Shown: one piece after another, positions 45,088 to 55,449 of the stretch
How positions within the stretch are numbered: position 1 is the stretch's first letter
How the letters are laid out: each line of letters starts with the position of its first letter
Source of the DNA: Lumbricus rubellus
Lineage: Eukaryota; Annelida; Clitellata; Crassiclitellata; Lumbricidae
Assembly: GCA_945859605.1 (NCBI GenBank)
Contig: OX243812.1
Span: 43,521,009-43,585,008 of the forward strand
Reading direction: 5' to 3'
DNA length: 64,000 nucleotides
Made by a program: the position numbers and the translations under genes
Notes under the pieces: generated by a model
Databases searched by the model: none
What the model saw: only the letters and a program-made list of their open reading frames with translations
What the model was told of the DNA's origin: nothing

Positions 45088-47600
45088 TGACAGTTGAGAA
45101 CGTATGTCCGGTCGAACATCTCAGACGCCGTTCAGGTCTCGTCACATCGGTTCTGTGACGTCGTCAGGATCAACGATCTCTTGATCGCCAACGTCTACAA
45201 ACCACCCAGTGTAGGATGGGAAAATGACCTTCCCCCGCCATTGCAACACCCAGCGATCTATGTCGGTGACTTCAATAGTCATCACCCCGAGTGGGGTTAT
45301 GTGACGGCTAATGAAGACGGTGTGAGCTGCTGACAGAATGGGCCGCGGCAAATGACCTGTGGTCATCCTATGACGCGAAACAACGCGGGACATTCCACTC
45401 TGCCCGCTGGGGCAGAGATTTCTCCCCAGACCTGTGCTGGATTAGTTCTGCAGCACAGCGGCGCCAGCCTTCCTCCCAGGTGACTCTGGACAACTTTCCT
45501 AGGAGCCAACACAGACCTATTCTCCTGCACATTGGACTCCAGCTCCCCATCATCCAATGCCCGCTGAAACAACGATGGAACTTCCGTAAAGCAGACTGGG
45601 GAAAGTATTGCGAAACACTTGAGCGCAGCATCGTTGCGATTCCGAGCCGCACCATTCCGATCCAGGAGGCCTACGATAGGTTCCGAGGTGCCATCTTCAG
45701 TGCAGCAAACTCGTCTGTTCCAAGGGAGGTGCGACCTACGTACGTACGTACGTGTCTGGACGAGAGATGCCAGGCACTCCTGAGGGAGTTCGAGGAGTCG
45801 GGAGATCCGGAGGTAGCAGACAATCTAATGGAAATGCTGGATGCAAACAGACGCACTCGATGGGAGCAGGCAACTTCGTCGATGGACTTAACCCGATCTA
45901 GCCGGAAGAGCTGGAACCTCATCCGACGCCTGGGGGCGGCGCAACGTCCAGTGGCTCAATGTCGCAACCTGGTCACGCCGGATGCAGTGGCCAGCCATCT
46001 GTTAAAGGTAGCGAAGGCCCCGATGGGAAAAAGCACGACCAGGCGGGTTAGGGATGAGTGGCGGCAGTATCTGCAGAGGGGAACGTCGTGCGAAGATTTT
46101 TCTCCTTTCTCGGCAGAGGAAATCGAGGTGGTGCTGGAGGAGGTCAAGGCGGGGACAGCGGCGGGCTACGACAACATATCGCCCGAGGATCCTGAAAGAC
46201 ATTGGACCCGAAGCTCGGAAGTGGCTGGCCTTCTTCTCTCGGATCGTAATGGAAGGGAAAATTCCGAAAGCATGGCGGCAGGCAAAGGTGATCGCAGTGC
46301 CAAAACCTGGAAAGGATCCACACGAGGCTGCCAGCTATCGACCCATATCGCTGTTGTCGGTTTGTTTCAAGGCAATGGAACGCGCGATACTGAAAAGAAT
46401 AAATCCAACTTTGAAGGAGGTGGTGGTGATCGAACAGGCTGGTTTCCGTCGAGGGCGTAGTACCTGCGACCAAGTACTAGCGCTCACAACCTACATAGAA
46501 AACGGAATTCAATGCATTCTAAAGACTGGTGCGGTCTTCTTGGATCTGACGGCCGCATATGACACGGTGTGGCATAGAGGACTACTCGTGAAACTGGCAG
46601 CCGTGCTTCCGAGATGGGTTGTCATGACGGTGGAAACGTTCCTAAAAGACAGACGCTTCAGGGTTCACATGGGGGATCGGTGCAGTGCATGGAGAACCCA
46701 GCTAAACGGTCTCCCTCAAGGATCGGTTCTCTCGCCCTGCCTGTTCAATGTCTACATCAATGACATGCCTGCCACCCAGTCTCGCAGATTTATCTATGCG
46801 GATGACGTCGCCCTGGGTGCCCAGGGGAGGACCTTTGAGGAGGTAGAGGAGATCCTCAACGCGGACGTCGAGTTGCTGGCAGGATATTTCGCTGAATGGA
46901 GACTTAAGCCAAGCGTTACAAAAACCGTGTCCAGCTCATTATTTTCATCTCCACAATGCTCAAGCGGCGCGGGAGATGGATATTGTGATGAATGGTCAAC
47001 GCCTACGGCATGACCCAAATCCGATTTATCTGGGAGTGACCTTGGATAGGTCGCTAACATTCCACGAGCACCAAAGAAGGACCGCTGCGAAGGTGGGCGC
47101 AAGGAACAATCTTCTCAGCAAACTTGCTGGCTCAACATGGGGTGCTAGAGCTACGACCCTGCAAACCTCAGCACTGGCCCTGTGCTACTCCACTGCGGAA
47201 TACTGCGCTCCTGTCTGGGCCCGGTCGACCCACATCGGACATGTGGACGTCAAGTTACACGACACTATGCGACTTGGTGCGAAGAATGGCCCACTATGGA
47301 AGTGGTGAATCGTTCGCTCGTGGCCGTGCCATCTGTCTGGCCTCCGGGGGGTGATCTCCCTCGCCATCTGTGGAAAACTCTAAATCGCTTTCGCACGGAT
47401 CAAGGTCGCTGCGCAGTGAATCTGGTGAGATGGGGACATGCTGATGATCCACTGTGCTGCTGTGGAGAAAGACAGACAATGTCGCACATTGTGAATGAGT
47501 GCCGCCTTCTTCGTTTTCCGGGAGGACTCCAGGCTTTACATCTTCCTGAGGGTCCCGCCGCGGTGTCATGGCTTGGTGCGAACTGCATTCGCTAAAGAAG
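45088..47600 (+). pseudogene. Jockey-like LINE, APE-RT, 5'-truncated
   Basis: A 2.5-kb APE-type LINE inserted in LINE A. In order: LLIANVYKPPSVGW and YVGDFNSHHPEWGY (APE), a long linker (45480-46185), RT blocks KAWRQAKVIAVPKPGKDP, ASYRPISLLSVCFKAMER and EQAGFRRGRSTCDQVLAL, motif A FLDLTAAYDTVWH, LPQGSVLSPCLFNVYIND, and active site FIYADDVAL. After that come YLGVTLDRSLTF and a C-terminus with RFRTDQGRCAVNLVRWGHA, CCCGERQTMSHIVNEC. Frameshifts occur near 45.33, 46.18, 46.95 and 47.3 kb. The 3' end is an (AAG)n stretch. Family assignment to jockey/I-like is inferred. Confidence 0.88.
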
Positions 47601-47775
47601 AAGAAGACCGCAGAAAGGGTGGACGGACTGGTTTTTTGGTTGGAGTATTACAATATTGCTGTTTAGCATATTTCTGGAGCTGGCTATGGCAAGGGCGCTG
47701 GAGGGATCTGAAGAGGGAGCTGTAATTGGAGGAGAGGTGATAAAAAATCTGAGATTTGCAGATGATATTGCCCTC
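47601..47775 (+). pseudogene. LINE A remnant fused to RLE-LINE
   Basis: Encodes FSIFLELAMARALEGSEEGA, VIGGEVIKNLRFADDIALS, the LINE A active-site region. At 47776 it passes in frame into RLE-LINE sequence, producing a chimeric open frame 47656-48234. Confidence 0.8.
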
Positions 47776-48592
47776 AGTGCGACGCTCCCGAGCGGAGAGG
47801 TAGAGACTATCGCAGCCCGAAGAGCTTGGGACCGACCACTGGTTGATAAAGACATATCGTTGGTGTGGTCCTTGGCGACAGATCCGCTAAACATGGCAAG
47901 GCTGCGGGCAGTATCATACGCCCATGCCGGGGATTGGATGGCAGTTTTTCCAATAGCCTCCTGTGGATTATGTCTCAGCGATGACGCCGTCAGAGTGGCG
48001 ATAGGTCTTCGCCTAGGCCTAGATCTATGCAAGCCACACAAGTGCCAGTGTGGCTTTGTGACCAGGGAGGACATCATGGACTGGTCTGTCGACTTTCTGG
48101 AGGGCGAGCAAGCAGGCATTTCACGACAGACAACATCATCTGTAGAGCCCATCAGCGAGCCGATGGGCCGAGCACCAAGGAACCAGCAGGTCTTTATCGC
48201 ACTGATGGCAAAAGACCGGATGGGGCAACGTTGATCCCGTGGTCAAGAGGGAAATACATCACATGGGATGCTACGAGTGCTCACACGTGTGCTAACTCGT
48301 ACATTCATCTGACCCCCGTAACACCTGGAGCAGCAGCTGAAATGACATCCACCAAGAAGACAGCAAAATATGCAGGAATCCCCAGCACACACAATTTCAT
48401 TCCAGTCGCACTTGAGACCCTTGGTCCCATCAATGCACAGGGCCGGGAGTTCTTATCAGAACTAGGGCGGCGGTTGACCATGGTGTCAGAAGACCCGCAG
48501 GAGACAGCACACCTCTTTCAGCGTCTTTTTGTTTGTACTCAACGCTTTAACGCTGTTTCTTTTCGCTATACCTTTGCACAATCGACCGGTGA
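47776..48592 (+). pseudogene. RLE-LINE copy A1 (C-terminal part)
   Basis: Encodes ATLPSGEVETIAARRAWDRP, VGLRLG..LCKPHKCQCG, then after a 4-nt deletion (near 48.06 kb) GGHHGLVCRLSGGRASRHFT, KRPDGATLIPWSRGKYITWD, TPGAAAEM and LFQRLFVCTQRFNAVSF. It is about 90% identical by eye to copy F at 53.5 kb. It lacks its own (TAA)n tail and abuts copy A2 at about 48592. Confidence 0.85.
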
Positions 48593-49248
48593 CGCATGCG
48601 GACTACGTACGACTGGACAACGAGGATGTTCGAGTGGCCGTCGGTTTGCGACTTGGGGCCGCAATATGTGGACCACACACTTGTGCCTGCGGAGCTCAAA
48701 TCGACGCCAGAGGCAGCTACGGCCTGTCTTGCTCTCTCGGCTTCGGACGAATAGCAAGACATAGCACGATCAACGACATTATACACCGCTCCCTTTCAAA
48801 AGCAGGAATCCCGTCCATTAAAGAGCCACCAGGACTACTTTGCACGGATGGCAGACGACCAGATGGCCTTACCATGATTCCATGGCGGGCGGGTCGTCAT
48901 CTTGTGTGGGATGCGACAGTGGTGGACACTCTGGCACCATCGTATATCCAGTCCACGGCTTCGACGACGGGCGCGGCAGCCGAGATTGCTACAGAAAGGA
49001 AAAATACAAAATACGCCGCTCTCGCAAACACTCACTTTTTTGTCCCTCTTGCCCTTGAGACTCTAGGTCCCATTAGTAATATTGGTCTCGACTTTTTATC
49101 AGATTTAAGCCGCATTCTATCATTGTCTTCCGGTGATCTGAGAGAGACCTGCTTTTTGCTGCAACGACTCTCTATTACTGTTCAGCGCTTCAACTCGGTG
49201 GCCTTTCGAGGCACTTTAGCTGAGCCGAAGCCAGAGGACATGTAACTA
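48593..49248 (+). CDS. RLE-LINE copy A2 (zinc and nuclease domain)
   Basis: An open C-terminal piece: LDNEDVRVAVGLRLGAAICG, zinc region CACG...GSYGLSC (the usual H replaced by Y), KEPPGLLCTDGRRPDGLTMI, WDATVVDTLAPSYIQ, and the conserved end ETCFLLQRLSITVQRFNS. A short 3' UTR without the CCTCGGG hairpin is followed by (TAA)n from 49316. It is truncated at its 5' end, so it cannot make a full protein. Confidence 0.82.
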
Positions 49249-49315
49249 TAGCTATAGCTTTTCTTGTTTTATGTATTTCGTGTTATTGATATGTTTTCTT
49301 GAAGATATTAAAATA

Positions 49316-49339
49316 ATAATAATATAAAATAAAAAATAA

Positions 49340-49432
<93 letters not shown>
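49316..49432. repeat. Converging (TAA)n and (TTA)n tails
   Basis: About 80 bp of TAA repeats (tail of copy A2) meets about 36 bp of TTA repeats (tail of the minus-strand copy), giving a TAATAATTATTA centre. Confidence 0.92.
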
Positions 49433-49433
<1 letters not shown>

Positions 49434-49513
49434 ATTAAAATATCATTTATTAATTAAAACAACCTGTTGCTAAACAATATCCGGAGATATAAATAATGTT
49501 GCTCTGGAACGGC

Positions 49514-49660
49514 TCACTCGGTAGTGTCTGGTTGAGCAAAAGTGCCACGGAAAGAAATAGCATTAAAGCGTTGGATGGTGGCAGACAGGCGTTGAAAAAG
49601 GTAAGATGTCTCTCTAATGTCTCCAGAGATTAGTGTTAGACGTTTTCCAAGGTCCTTAAT
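49514..49660 (-). pseudogene. Minus-strand RLE-LINE 3' fragment
   Basis: On the minus strand it encodes KDLGKRLTLISGDIRETSYL and FQRLSATIQRFNAISFRGTF then ends at a TGA (49514-49516). It has about 80 bp of 3' UTR down to the (TTA)n. It is the only inverted piece in the 47.8-59.6 kb cluster and is bounded on its 5' side by (TAA)n at 49661-49748. Confidence 0.85.
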
Positions 49661-49666
49661 AAAATC

Positions 49667-49701
<35 letters not shown>

Positions 49702-49748
49702 TAATAATAATAATTATAATAATAATAATAATTAATAATAATAATAAT
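49661..49748. repeat. (TAA)n microsatellite
   Basis: Imperfect AAT repeats between the minus-strand copy and copy B. Confidence 0.9.
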
Positions 49749-49759
49749 GATAACGTCTC

Positions 49760-50083
49760 ACTTCGGACGTGACAGTGTCAGACACCTTTGCGGCATCGCA
49801 TCTGACAGCAACATCAGCAGGAGCAGGGGAGGCCGCAAACCGAGCAGCCGCTGCCAAAAGAACCAAATACGACGCAATCACCCGGACGCATGACTTCGTG
49901 GCGGTGGCATTGGAGTGCAGCGGATCCTGGAGCACGGAAGGACTGGACTTTGTTTTAGACCTGGGACGAAGGTTGACCGAGGCGACGCAGGACAGGCTCG
50001 AGACAAGCTACCTCCTTCAAAGAATCTCGATAGCAGTCCAGCGGGGCAACGCCATCTGCTTCTCTTCCACATTGCCTCTGTAA
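49760..50083 (+). pseudogene. RLE-LINE copy B (end of nuclease domain)
   Basis: Starts at DVTVSDTFAAS, just downstream of the PD motif, and ends with HLLQRI-type block YLLQRISIAVQRGNAICFSS. The family resembles the 340-1812 copy (QIGNSLS) in having Q-x-GN instead of QRFN. A 40-bp 3' UTR and (CAA)/(TAA)n follow. Confidence 0.8.
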
Positions 50084-50117
50084 CAATACTATATAATTCG
50101 ACTGTTGTTGTATAAAA

Positions 50118-50241
<124 letters not shown>

Positions 50242-51177
50242 GCGTCGGCCGCAGGCACCTCCGAGCTCCAGTCCAACATCCTTAGAGTGCTAGACAGTCA
50301 ACCTGACATACACTACACGAACCTGTCATCGCTCTGGGAATCAACTACCGGATTGTCACTGACGGAGGTCTTTCCTTCGAATGTGCAAGCGAAATGGGAC
50401 ATGCCGATTCTGCATAAAGATCTATCAGAACTTCTCTCCACCACAGAGCCGAGTGATCAGGCGCGCCTGAAAGCCGTGTCCTTTCAACACGCTAACGACT
50501 GGCTACACTGTCTACCGATTACCTCATGTGGCCTTAGACTCAGCGATGAGGCCATCAGAGTGGCGGTTGGGCTTCGTCTTGGAGCCAACATTTGCCAACC
50601 TCACGACTGCGCTTGTAGCTCGCTGGTCACTGCTAGAGGCACGCACGGCCTTTCATGCACTCTGGGGTTTGGTCGCGTGGCCCGACATGCAGCAATCAAC
50701 GACTTGATTCATCGCAGCCTCATCAGAGCCGGCTTTCCAGCGGTCAAAGAACCACGGGGTATGCTACGCTCGGACGGAAGAAGACCGGACGGTACCACCC
50801 TTATTCCTTGGAAAGCGGGCCGATGTCTCGTATGGGATGCCACAGTGGTCGACACCCTTGCGCCCTCCTATCTGCAGGCAACGGCTGTCACTGCAGGAGC
50901 AGCAGCTGAAATAGCAGACAGTAGAAAGGAACAAAAATATCTGTCAATTACAGCCACACATGACTTCATTCCGCTGGCCCTGGAGACTCTAGGTCCCATC
51001 AATTCTCGAGGTATAGATTTGTTAACTGATTTAGGTCGTCACTTGTCACAGGCGTCGGACGATCAAAGGGAGACGTCGTTTCTGTTCCAACGTCTTTCAA
51101 TTACTATTCAGCGCTTTAACGCTGTAGCTTTCACGGGCTCTTTCGTTAATCTGACGCCCGATTTGGAACAGGGTTAA
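50242..51177 (+). CDS. RLE-LINE copy C, open C-terminal ORF
   Basis: Starts directly after (TAA)n with ASAAGTSELQSN and stays open to a TAA at 51175. It contains the HANDWLHCLPITSCGLRLSD block, the zinc motif (CACS...GTHGLSC), RSDGRRPDGTTLIPWKAGRC, WDATVVDTLAPSYLQ, GAAAEIADSRKEQKY and FLFQRLSITIQRFNAVAF. There is no natural start codon because the 5' two thirds (endonuclease-free N-terminus and RT) are missing. Closest copy is H. The 3' UTR is only about 25 nt. Confidence 0.85.
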   Translation, partial: ASAAGTSELQSNILRVLDSQPDIHYTNLSSLWESTTGLSLTEVFPSNVQAKWDMPILHKDLSELLSTTEPSDQARLKAVSFQHANDWLHCLPITSCGLRLSDEAIRVAVGLRLGANICQPHDCACSSLVTARGTHGLSCTLGFGRVARHAAINDLIHRSLIRAGFPAVKEPRGMLRSDGRRPDGTTLIPWKAGRCLVWDATVVDTLAPSYLQATAVTAGAAAEIADSRKEQKYLSITATHDFIPLALETLGPINSRGIDLLTDLGRHLSQASDDQRETSFLFQRLSITIQRFNAVAFTGSFVNLTPDLEQG

Positions 51178-51201
51178 CTTTTCATATAACAATAGCATGA
51201 C

Positions 51202-51433
<232 letters not shown>

Positions 51434-51444
51434 TAATAATGATG

Positions 51445-51500
<56 letters not shown>
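51434..51500. repeat. (TAA)n microsatellite
   Basis: TAA repeats with a GATGAT interruption at the left end. Confidence 0.9.
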
Positions 51501-51501
<1 letters not shown>

Positions 51502-51698
51502 CCGGAGGAAGCTTGCACTCCGAGTCCCTGGAATTCGTTCAAGAGTTGGAAAGCAGAATTTCGATGTCGACCGGTGACCAGAGTGAGTCCAACCATCTGC
51601 TCCAGCGCATTTCAGTCGCGCTCCAAGTAGGAAATTCGTTGTCTGTGTTGGGCACGACAGAACTTATCGGCCAAGACACTGAGAGGCCAAGGACCTAA
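51501..51698 (+). pseudogene. RLE-LINE copy D (last ~60 codons)
   Basis: Encodes SLEFVQELESRISMSTGDQS, HLLQRISVALQVGNSLSVLG and ends at a TAA. It is closest to the 340-1812 copy. A 3' UTR of about 75 bp precedes AT-rich tail at 51775-51812. Confidence 0.78.
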
Positions 51699-51812
51699 TG
51701 TTTGAAACGATTATTTACTCGTCTGTACAGTGTACATGTTTGTGTCCGTTTTTGAAGAAATAAATGTGTTATAATAAAAAAAATAATAATAAATAAAAAA
51801 ATAATAATAATA

Positions 51813-53343
51813 TGCGATATTACTGAACTTGTGCTCCCCTTTGGTTCTAGGTTATCTCGATGATGTTACCTTGGGAGGGGCGGCAGCGGGGGTGTCTGCC
51901 GACGTTGAGACTATCGAACGTGAGTGCATGGAACTTGGGTTGTCCCTAAACCATGCGAAATGCGAAGTAATAACGCATTCCATCGACTCACAGTTACATG
52001 AACCGCTCAGTCGCTTTTCAGTTACTGCACCGGAGAAAGCCGTACTTCTTGGTGCTCCACTTTCCACGTTGGACGCTCTCACGGCCTGTCTTGAAAAAAG
52101 ATGCTCTGAGTTTTCTCTGGCCCTGTCCAGACTGGTAAGCGTCACTAAACACGACGCTCTCATTCTACTGAGATGTTCACTCAGCTCCCCCAAGCTGATG
52201 CACATCCTCCGTTGCGGTCCTTGTTCGGACCATCCTCTTCTCGAACAATATGATTCTTTGTTGAGAGCTGGTCTCTGTTCGATTTTGAATCTTTCGCTGA
52301 CAGATGATCAATGGTTGCAGTCCACCCTCCCTGTTAAAGCTGGTGGTCTGGGTATCCGCAGGGTATCCTCGCTTGCGCTTCCTGCCTTTTTGGCCTCCGC
52401 TGCAGGTACCCTCGCCCTCCAAACCTCCATGCTGAGCAATGTGAACATGGAAACAGATCCACATTTTTCTACCTCGTTTGAGCATTGGTGCTTAAAATAT
52501 CCTACACACCGTACTGATGGAGAACTCTCTCACAGGCAGTCCTTCTGGGATAAACCGGTTATTGCAGAATCAATAGCCGAGCTTGACCACTTTCACACCA
52601 GTGATTACCACCAAGCTCGTTTGAAGGCAGTCTCAGCACCTCATGCAGGTGACTGGCTGTTTGCCTTACCCATAAGTACATGCGGTCTCAGGCTGGATGA
52701 CGAGGCGGTTAGGATAGCGGTGGGCCTCCGCCTAGGAACCGTCATTTGTCACCCACACAGCTGCCCGTGCGGCACTCTTGTGACCGCTGAAGGATCGCAC
52801 GGCCTCTCGTGCCGTCTTGGTCCTGGTCGTCAGGCCCGACATGCGGTCCTGAATGACCTAATCTGCAGGGGCCTTGTTCAGGCGGGAATTCCGGCAGTTA
52901 AGGAACCACCTGGTTTGTCAAGGTCGGATGGCAAAAGACCAGACGGCCTTACACTGATTCCCTGGCGCTCGGGTCGTTGTTTGACCTGGGATGTCACAGT
53001 GGCCGACACTGTGGCTACCTCTTATCTCGCCACAACCTCCATTCGGATGGGTGGCGCTGCGGAACTGGCTGAAGCCAGGAAAAACACAAAATATGCACAT
53101 TTGATGCAAGCCTACCACTTTGTCCCATTGGCTTTCGAAACAATGGGGCCAATTAACGCCAAGGGACAGGCATTTCTCGCCGACCTGGGTCGTCGTCTTT
53201 TAAGCCAAATTTCAGGCGACGCAAGAGAAACAAGCTTCTTGTTTCAACGCCTGTCTGTTACCATTCAGCGTTTTAATGCTGTTGCCTTCCACAGCACTTT
53301 TGTTCTTCCTGATCTTGACCTGGATGGCCACTCTAGAGTTTAA
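51813..53343 (+). CDS. RLE-LINE copy E, RT active site to C-terminus
   Basis: The longest open RLE-LINE frame (504 codons from 51829). It begins at the RT active site (GYLDDVTLGG, YLDD at residues 9-12) and continues with LGLSLNHAKCEV. A thumb region holds SLTDDQWLQSTLPVKAGGLG and LALPAFLASAAG. The zinc motif is C312-x-C314-x9-H324-x3-C328. The putative nuclease has R370-P-D372, then D388 in WDVTV, with lysines at 418 and 421. PD-x15-D is close to the PD-x12-14-D described for R2. It ends LFQRLSVTIQRFNAVAFHST and a TAA. Everything upstream of YLDD is missing, so there is no true start. Confidence 0.9.
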
Positions 53344-53363
53344 ATTTCTTATTAATATCTGAC

Positions 53364-53390
53364 ACCTGAGGGATCATTGATACCTCGGGT
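53364..53390 (+). other. 3' UTR stem-loop of RLE-LINE (copy E)
   Basis: ACCTGAGG (53364-53371) pairs with CCTCGGGT (53383-53390) as 8 bp with one G.U pair and an 11-nt loop. An A/T-rich tail and (TAA)n follow. Equivalent stems end copies F, G and L. Confidence 0.8.
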
Positions 53391-53394
53391 AATT

Positions 53395-53458
53395 AAAAAT
53401 AAAAAATAAAATAAAATAAAAATAATAATAATAATAATAATAGTAATAATAATAATAA
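53395..53458. repeat. A-rich tail and (TAA)n of copy E
   Basis: AAAAATAAAATA-type sequence turning into TAA repeats. Confidence 0.9.
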
Positions 53459-54432
53459 TCAGCGATCAGACGGCTTCAGATGCTGGCATCTTCGGCATAT
53501 ATTGCTTCAGCTGCATCAGCCAGAAATCTTGCAACCGCTATTCTTCACTCGGAAGATTGGCAAGATCAATTCATGAACGAAATTCTCATCGAGCGCAGTG
53601 CGACGCTCCCGAGCGGAGAGGTAGAGACCATCACTGCCCAAAAAGCTTGGGACCGACCACTGGTTGATAAAGGCATATCGTTGGTGTGGTCCTTGGCGAC
53701 AGATCCGCTAAACATGGCAAGGCTGCGGGCAGTAACATCCGCCCATGCAGGAGACTGGATGGCAGTTTTTCCAATGGCCTCCTGTGGATTATGTCTCAGC
53801 GATGAGGCCGTCAGAGTGGCGATAGGCCTTCGCCTAGGCCTGGATCTCTGCGAACCACACAAGTGCCAGTGCGGCTTGGTGACCGACCAGGGAGGACATC
53901 ATGGATTGGTCTGTCGACTTTCTGGAGGGCGAGCAAGCAGGCATTTCACGATAAACGACATCATCTGGAGAGCCCTTCAGCGAGCCGATGTGCCCAGCAC
54001 CAAGGAACCAGCAGGTCTTTTTCGCAGTGATGGCAAAAGACCGGATGGGGCAACGTTGATCCCGTGGTCAAGAGGGAAATACATCACATGGGATGCTACG
54101 AGTGTTCACACGTGTGCTAACTCGTACATTCATCTGACCTCCGTAACACCTGGAGCAGCAGCTGAAATGGCATCCACCAAGAAGACAGCAAAATATGCAG
54201 GGATCCCCAGCACACACGATTTCATTCCAGTCGCACTTGAGACCCTAGGTCCCATCAATGTACAGGGTCGGGAGTTCTTATCAGAACTGGGGCGGCGGCT
54301 GACCATGATGTCAGGAGACTCGCAAGAGACAGCACACCTCTTTCAGCGTCTTTCTGTTTGTACCCAACGCTTTAACGCTGTTTCTTTTCGCTAAACCTTT
54401 GCACAATCGACCGGTGACGACGACCGCTAACT
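53459..54432 (+). pseudogene. RLE-LINE copy F (C-terminal half)
   Basis: Starts at the RRLQMLASSAY block of the thumb. It runs through LPSGEVETITAQKAWDRPLV, zinc motif CQCG...GGHHGLVC, RSDGKRPDGATLIPWSRGKY, WDATSVHTCANSYIHL, and LFQRLSVCTQRFNAVSFR. It is open from 53480. A TAA at 54392 interrupts the last stretch: sequence continues TFAQSTGDDDR before a second TAA at 54430. Copy A1 has a tyrosine codon there, so this is a nonsense change. Confidence 0.87.
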
Positions 54433-54470
54433 CCAGAACAACACTGTTTTTAGTATTTATTGTTTTTAAA

Positions 54471-54497
54471 GCCTAAGGGATCATAAATACCTCGGGC
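54471..54497 (+). other. 3' UTR stem-loop of RLE-LINE (copy F)
   Basis: GCCTAAGG (54471-54478) with CCTCGGGC (54490-54497): seven of eight positions pair, and the outermost pair is G-C instead of the A-U of copy E. Confidence 0.75.
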
Positions 54498-54498
54498 G

Positions 54499-54544
54499 CT
54501 AAAAATAAAAAAAAATAAAAAATAAAAATAATAATAATAATAAC

Positions 54545-54587
<43 letters not shown>
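54499..54587. repeat. A-rich tail and (TAA)n of copy F
   Basis: AAAAATAAAA-type sequence followed by TAA repeats with one AAC. Confidence 0.9.
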
Positions 54588-54705
54588 GTGGCTCCTTTAG
54601 AAGACCCACGCCCGAAATGGATGAGGTTTAGCCGTTCCAGGCACATTGCTTTTAATATTTTATAAGCCCCTGGGGGAACGAAGTACCTCAGGGCAATAAA
54701 AAAAA
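54588..54705 (+). mobile_element. RLE-LINE copy G, 3' UTR only
   Basis: About 115 bp between two TAA tracts with no coding. It ends in the stem CCCTGGGG (54668-54675) and CCTCAGGG (54686-54693), eight pairs with one G.U, then an A-run. It is a severely 5'-truncated insertion or a non-autonomous derivative. Confidence 0.7.
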
Positions 54706-54708
54706 AAA

Positions 54709-54775
<67 letters not shown>

Positions 54776-54799
54776 GTAATAATAATAATAATAATAATG
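54706..54799. repeat. (TAA)n tail of copy G
   Basis: About 90 bp of TAA repeats. Confidence 0.95.
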
Positions 54800-55319
54800 T
54801 TCCCTGGGATTTGGTCGCGTCGCTAGGCACGCTGCCATCAACGATCTTATCCACCGTAGCCTCATCAGAGCCGGCTTTCCGTCGATCAAAGAACCACGGG
54901 GAATGCTACGATCGGACGGGAAGAGACCGGACGGCACCACCCTTATTCCATGGAAAGCGGGCCGATGTCTCGCATGGGATGCCACAGTGGTCGACACCCT
55001 TGCGCCCTCCTATCTACAGGCAACGGCTGTCACTGCAGGAGCTGCAGCTGAAATAGCAGATAGTAGAAAGGAACAAAAATATGTGCCAATTACAGCTACA
55101 CACGACTTCATTCCGCTGGCCATGGAGACGCTAGGTCCCATCAATTCCAGAGGAATTGTCTTCTTAACTGACTTGGGTCGTCATTTGTCAAAGGCGTCGG
55201 ACGATCTGAGAGAGACGTCCTTTCTCTTTCAAAGACTTTCAATTACTATCCAGCGCTTTAACGCTGTGGCTTTCACGGGCTCTTTCGTTAATACTTTGCC
55301 CGATTTGGAAAACGGGTAG
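54800..55319 (+). CDS. RLE-LINE copy H (nuclease domain)
   Basis: Open from the TAA boundary with SLGFGRVARHAAINDLIHRS to a TAG at 55317. It contains KRPDGTTLIPWKAGRCLAWD, GAAAEIADSRKEQKYVPITA and FLFQRLSITIQRFNAVAFTG. It is nearly identical to the corresponding part of copy C, including the very short 3' UTR, so the two are one young subfamily. Confidence 0.87.
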
Positions 55320-55341
55320 CCTTTCGATAACTTAACATGAC

Positions 55342-55449
<108 letters not shown>

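Noticed and set aside
47656..48234. Novel host gene
   Set aside because: The frame is an accidental fusion of two retrotransposon fragments.
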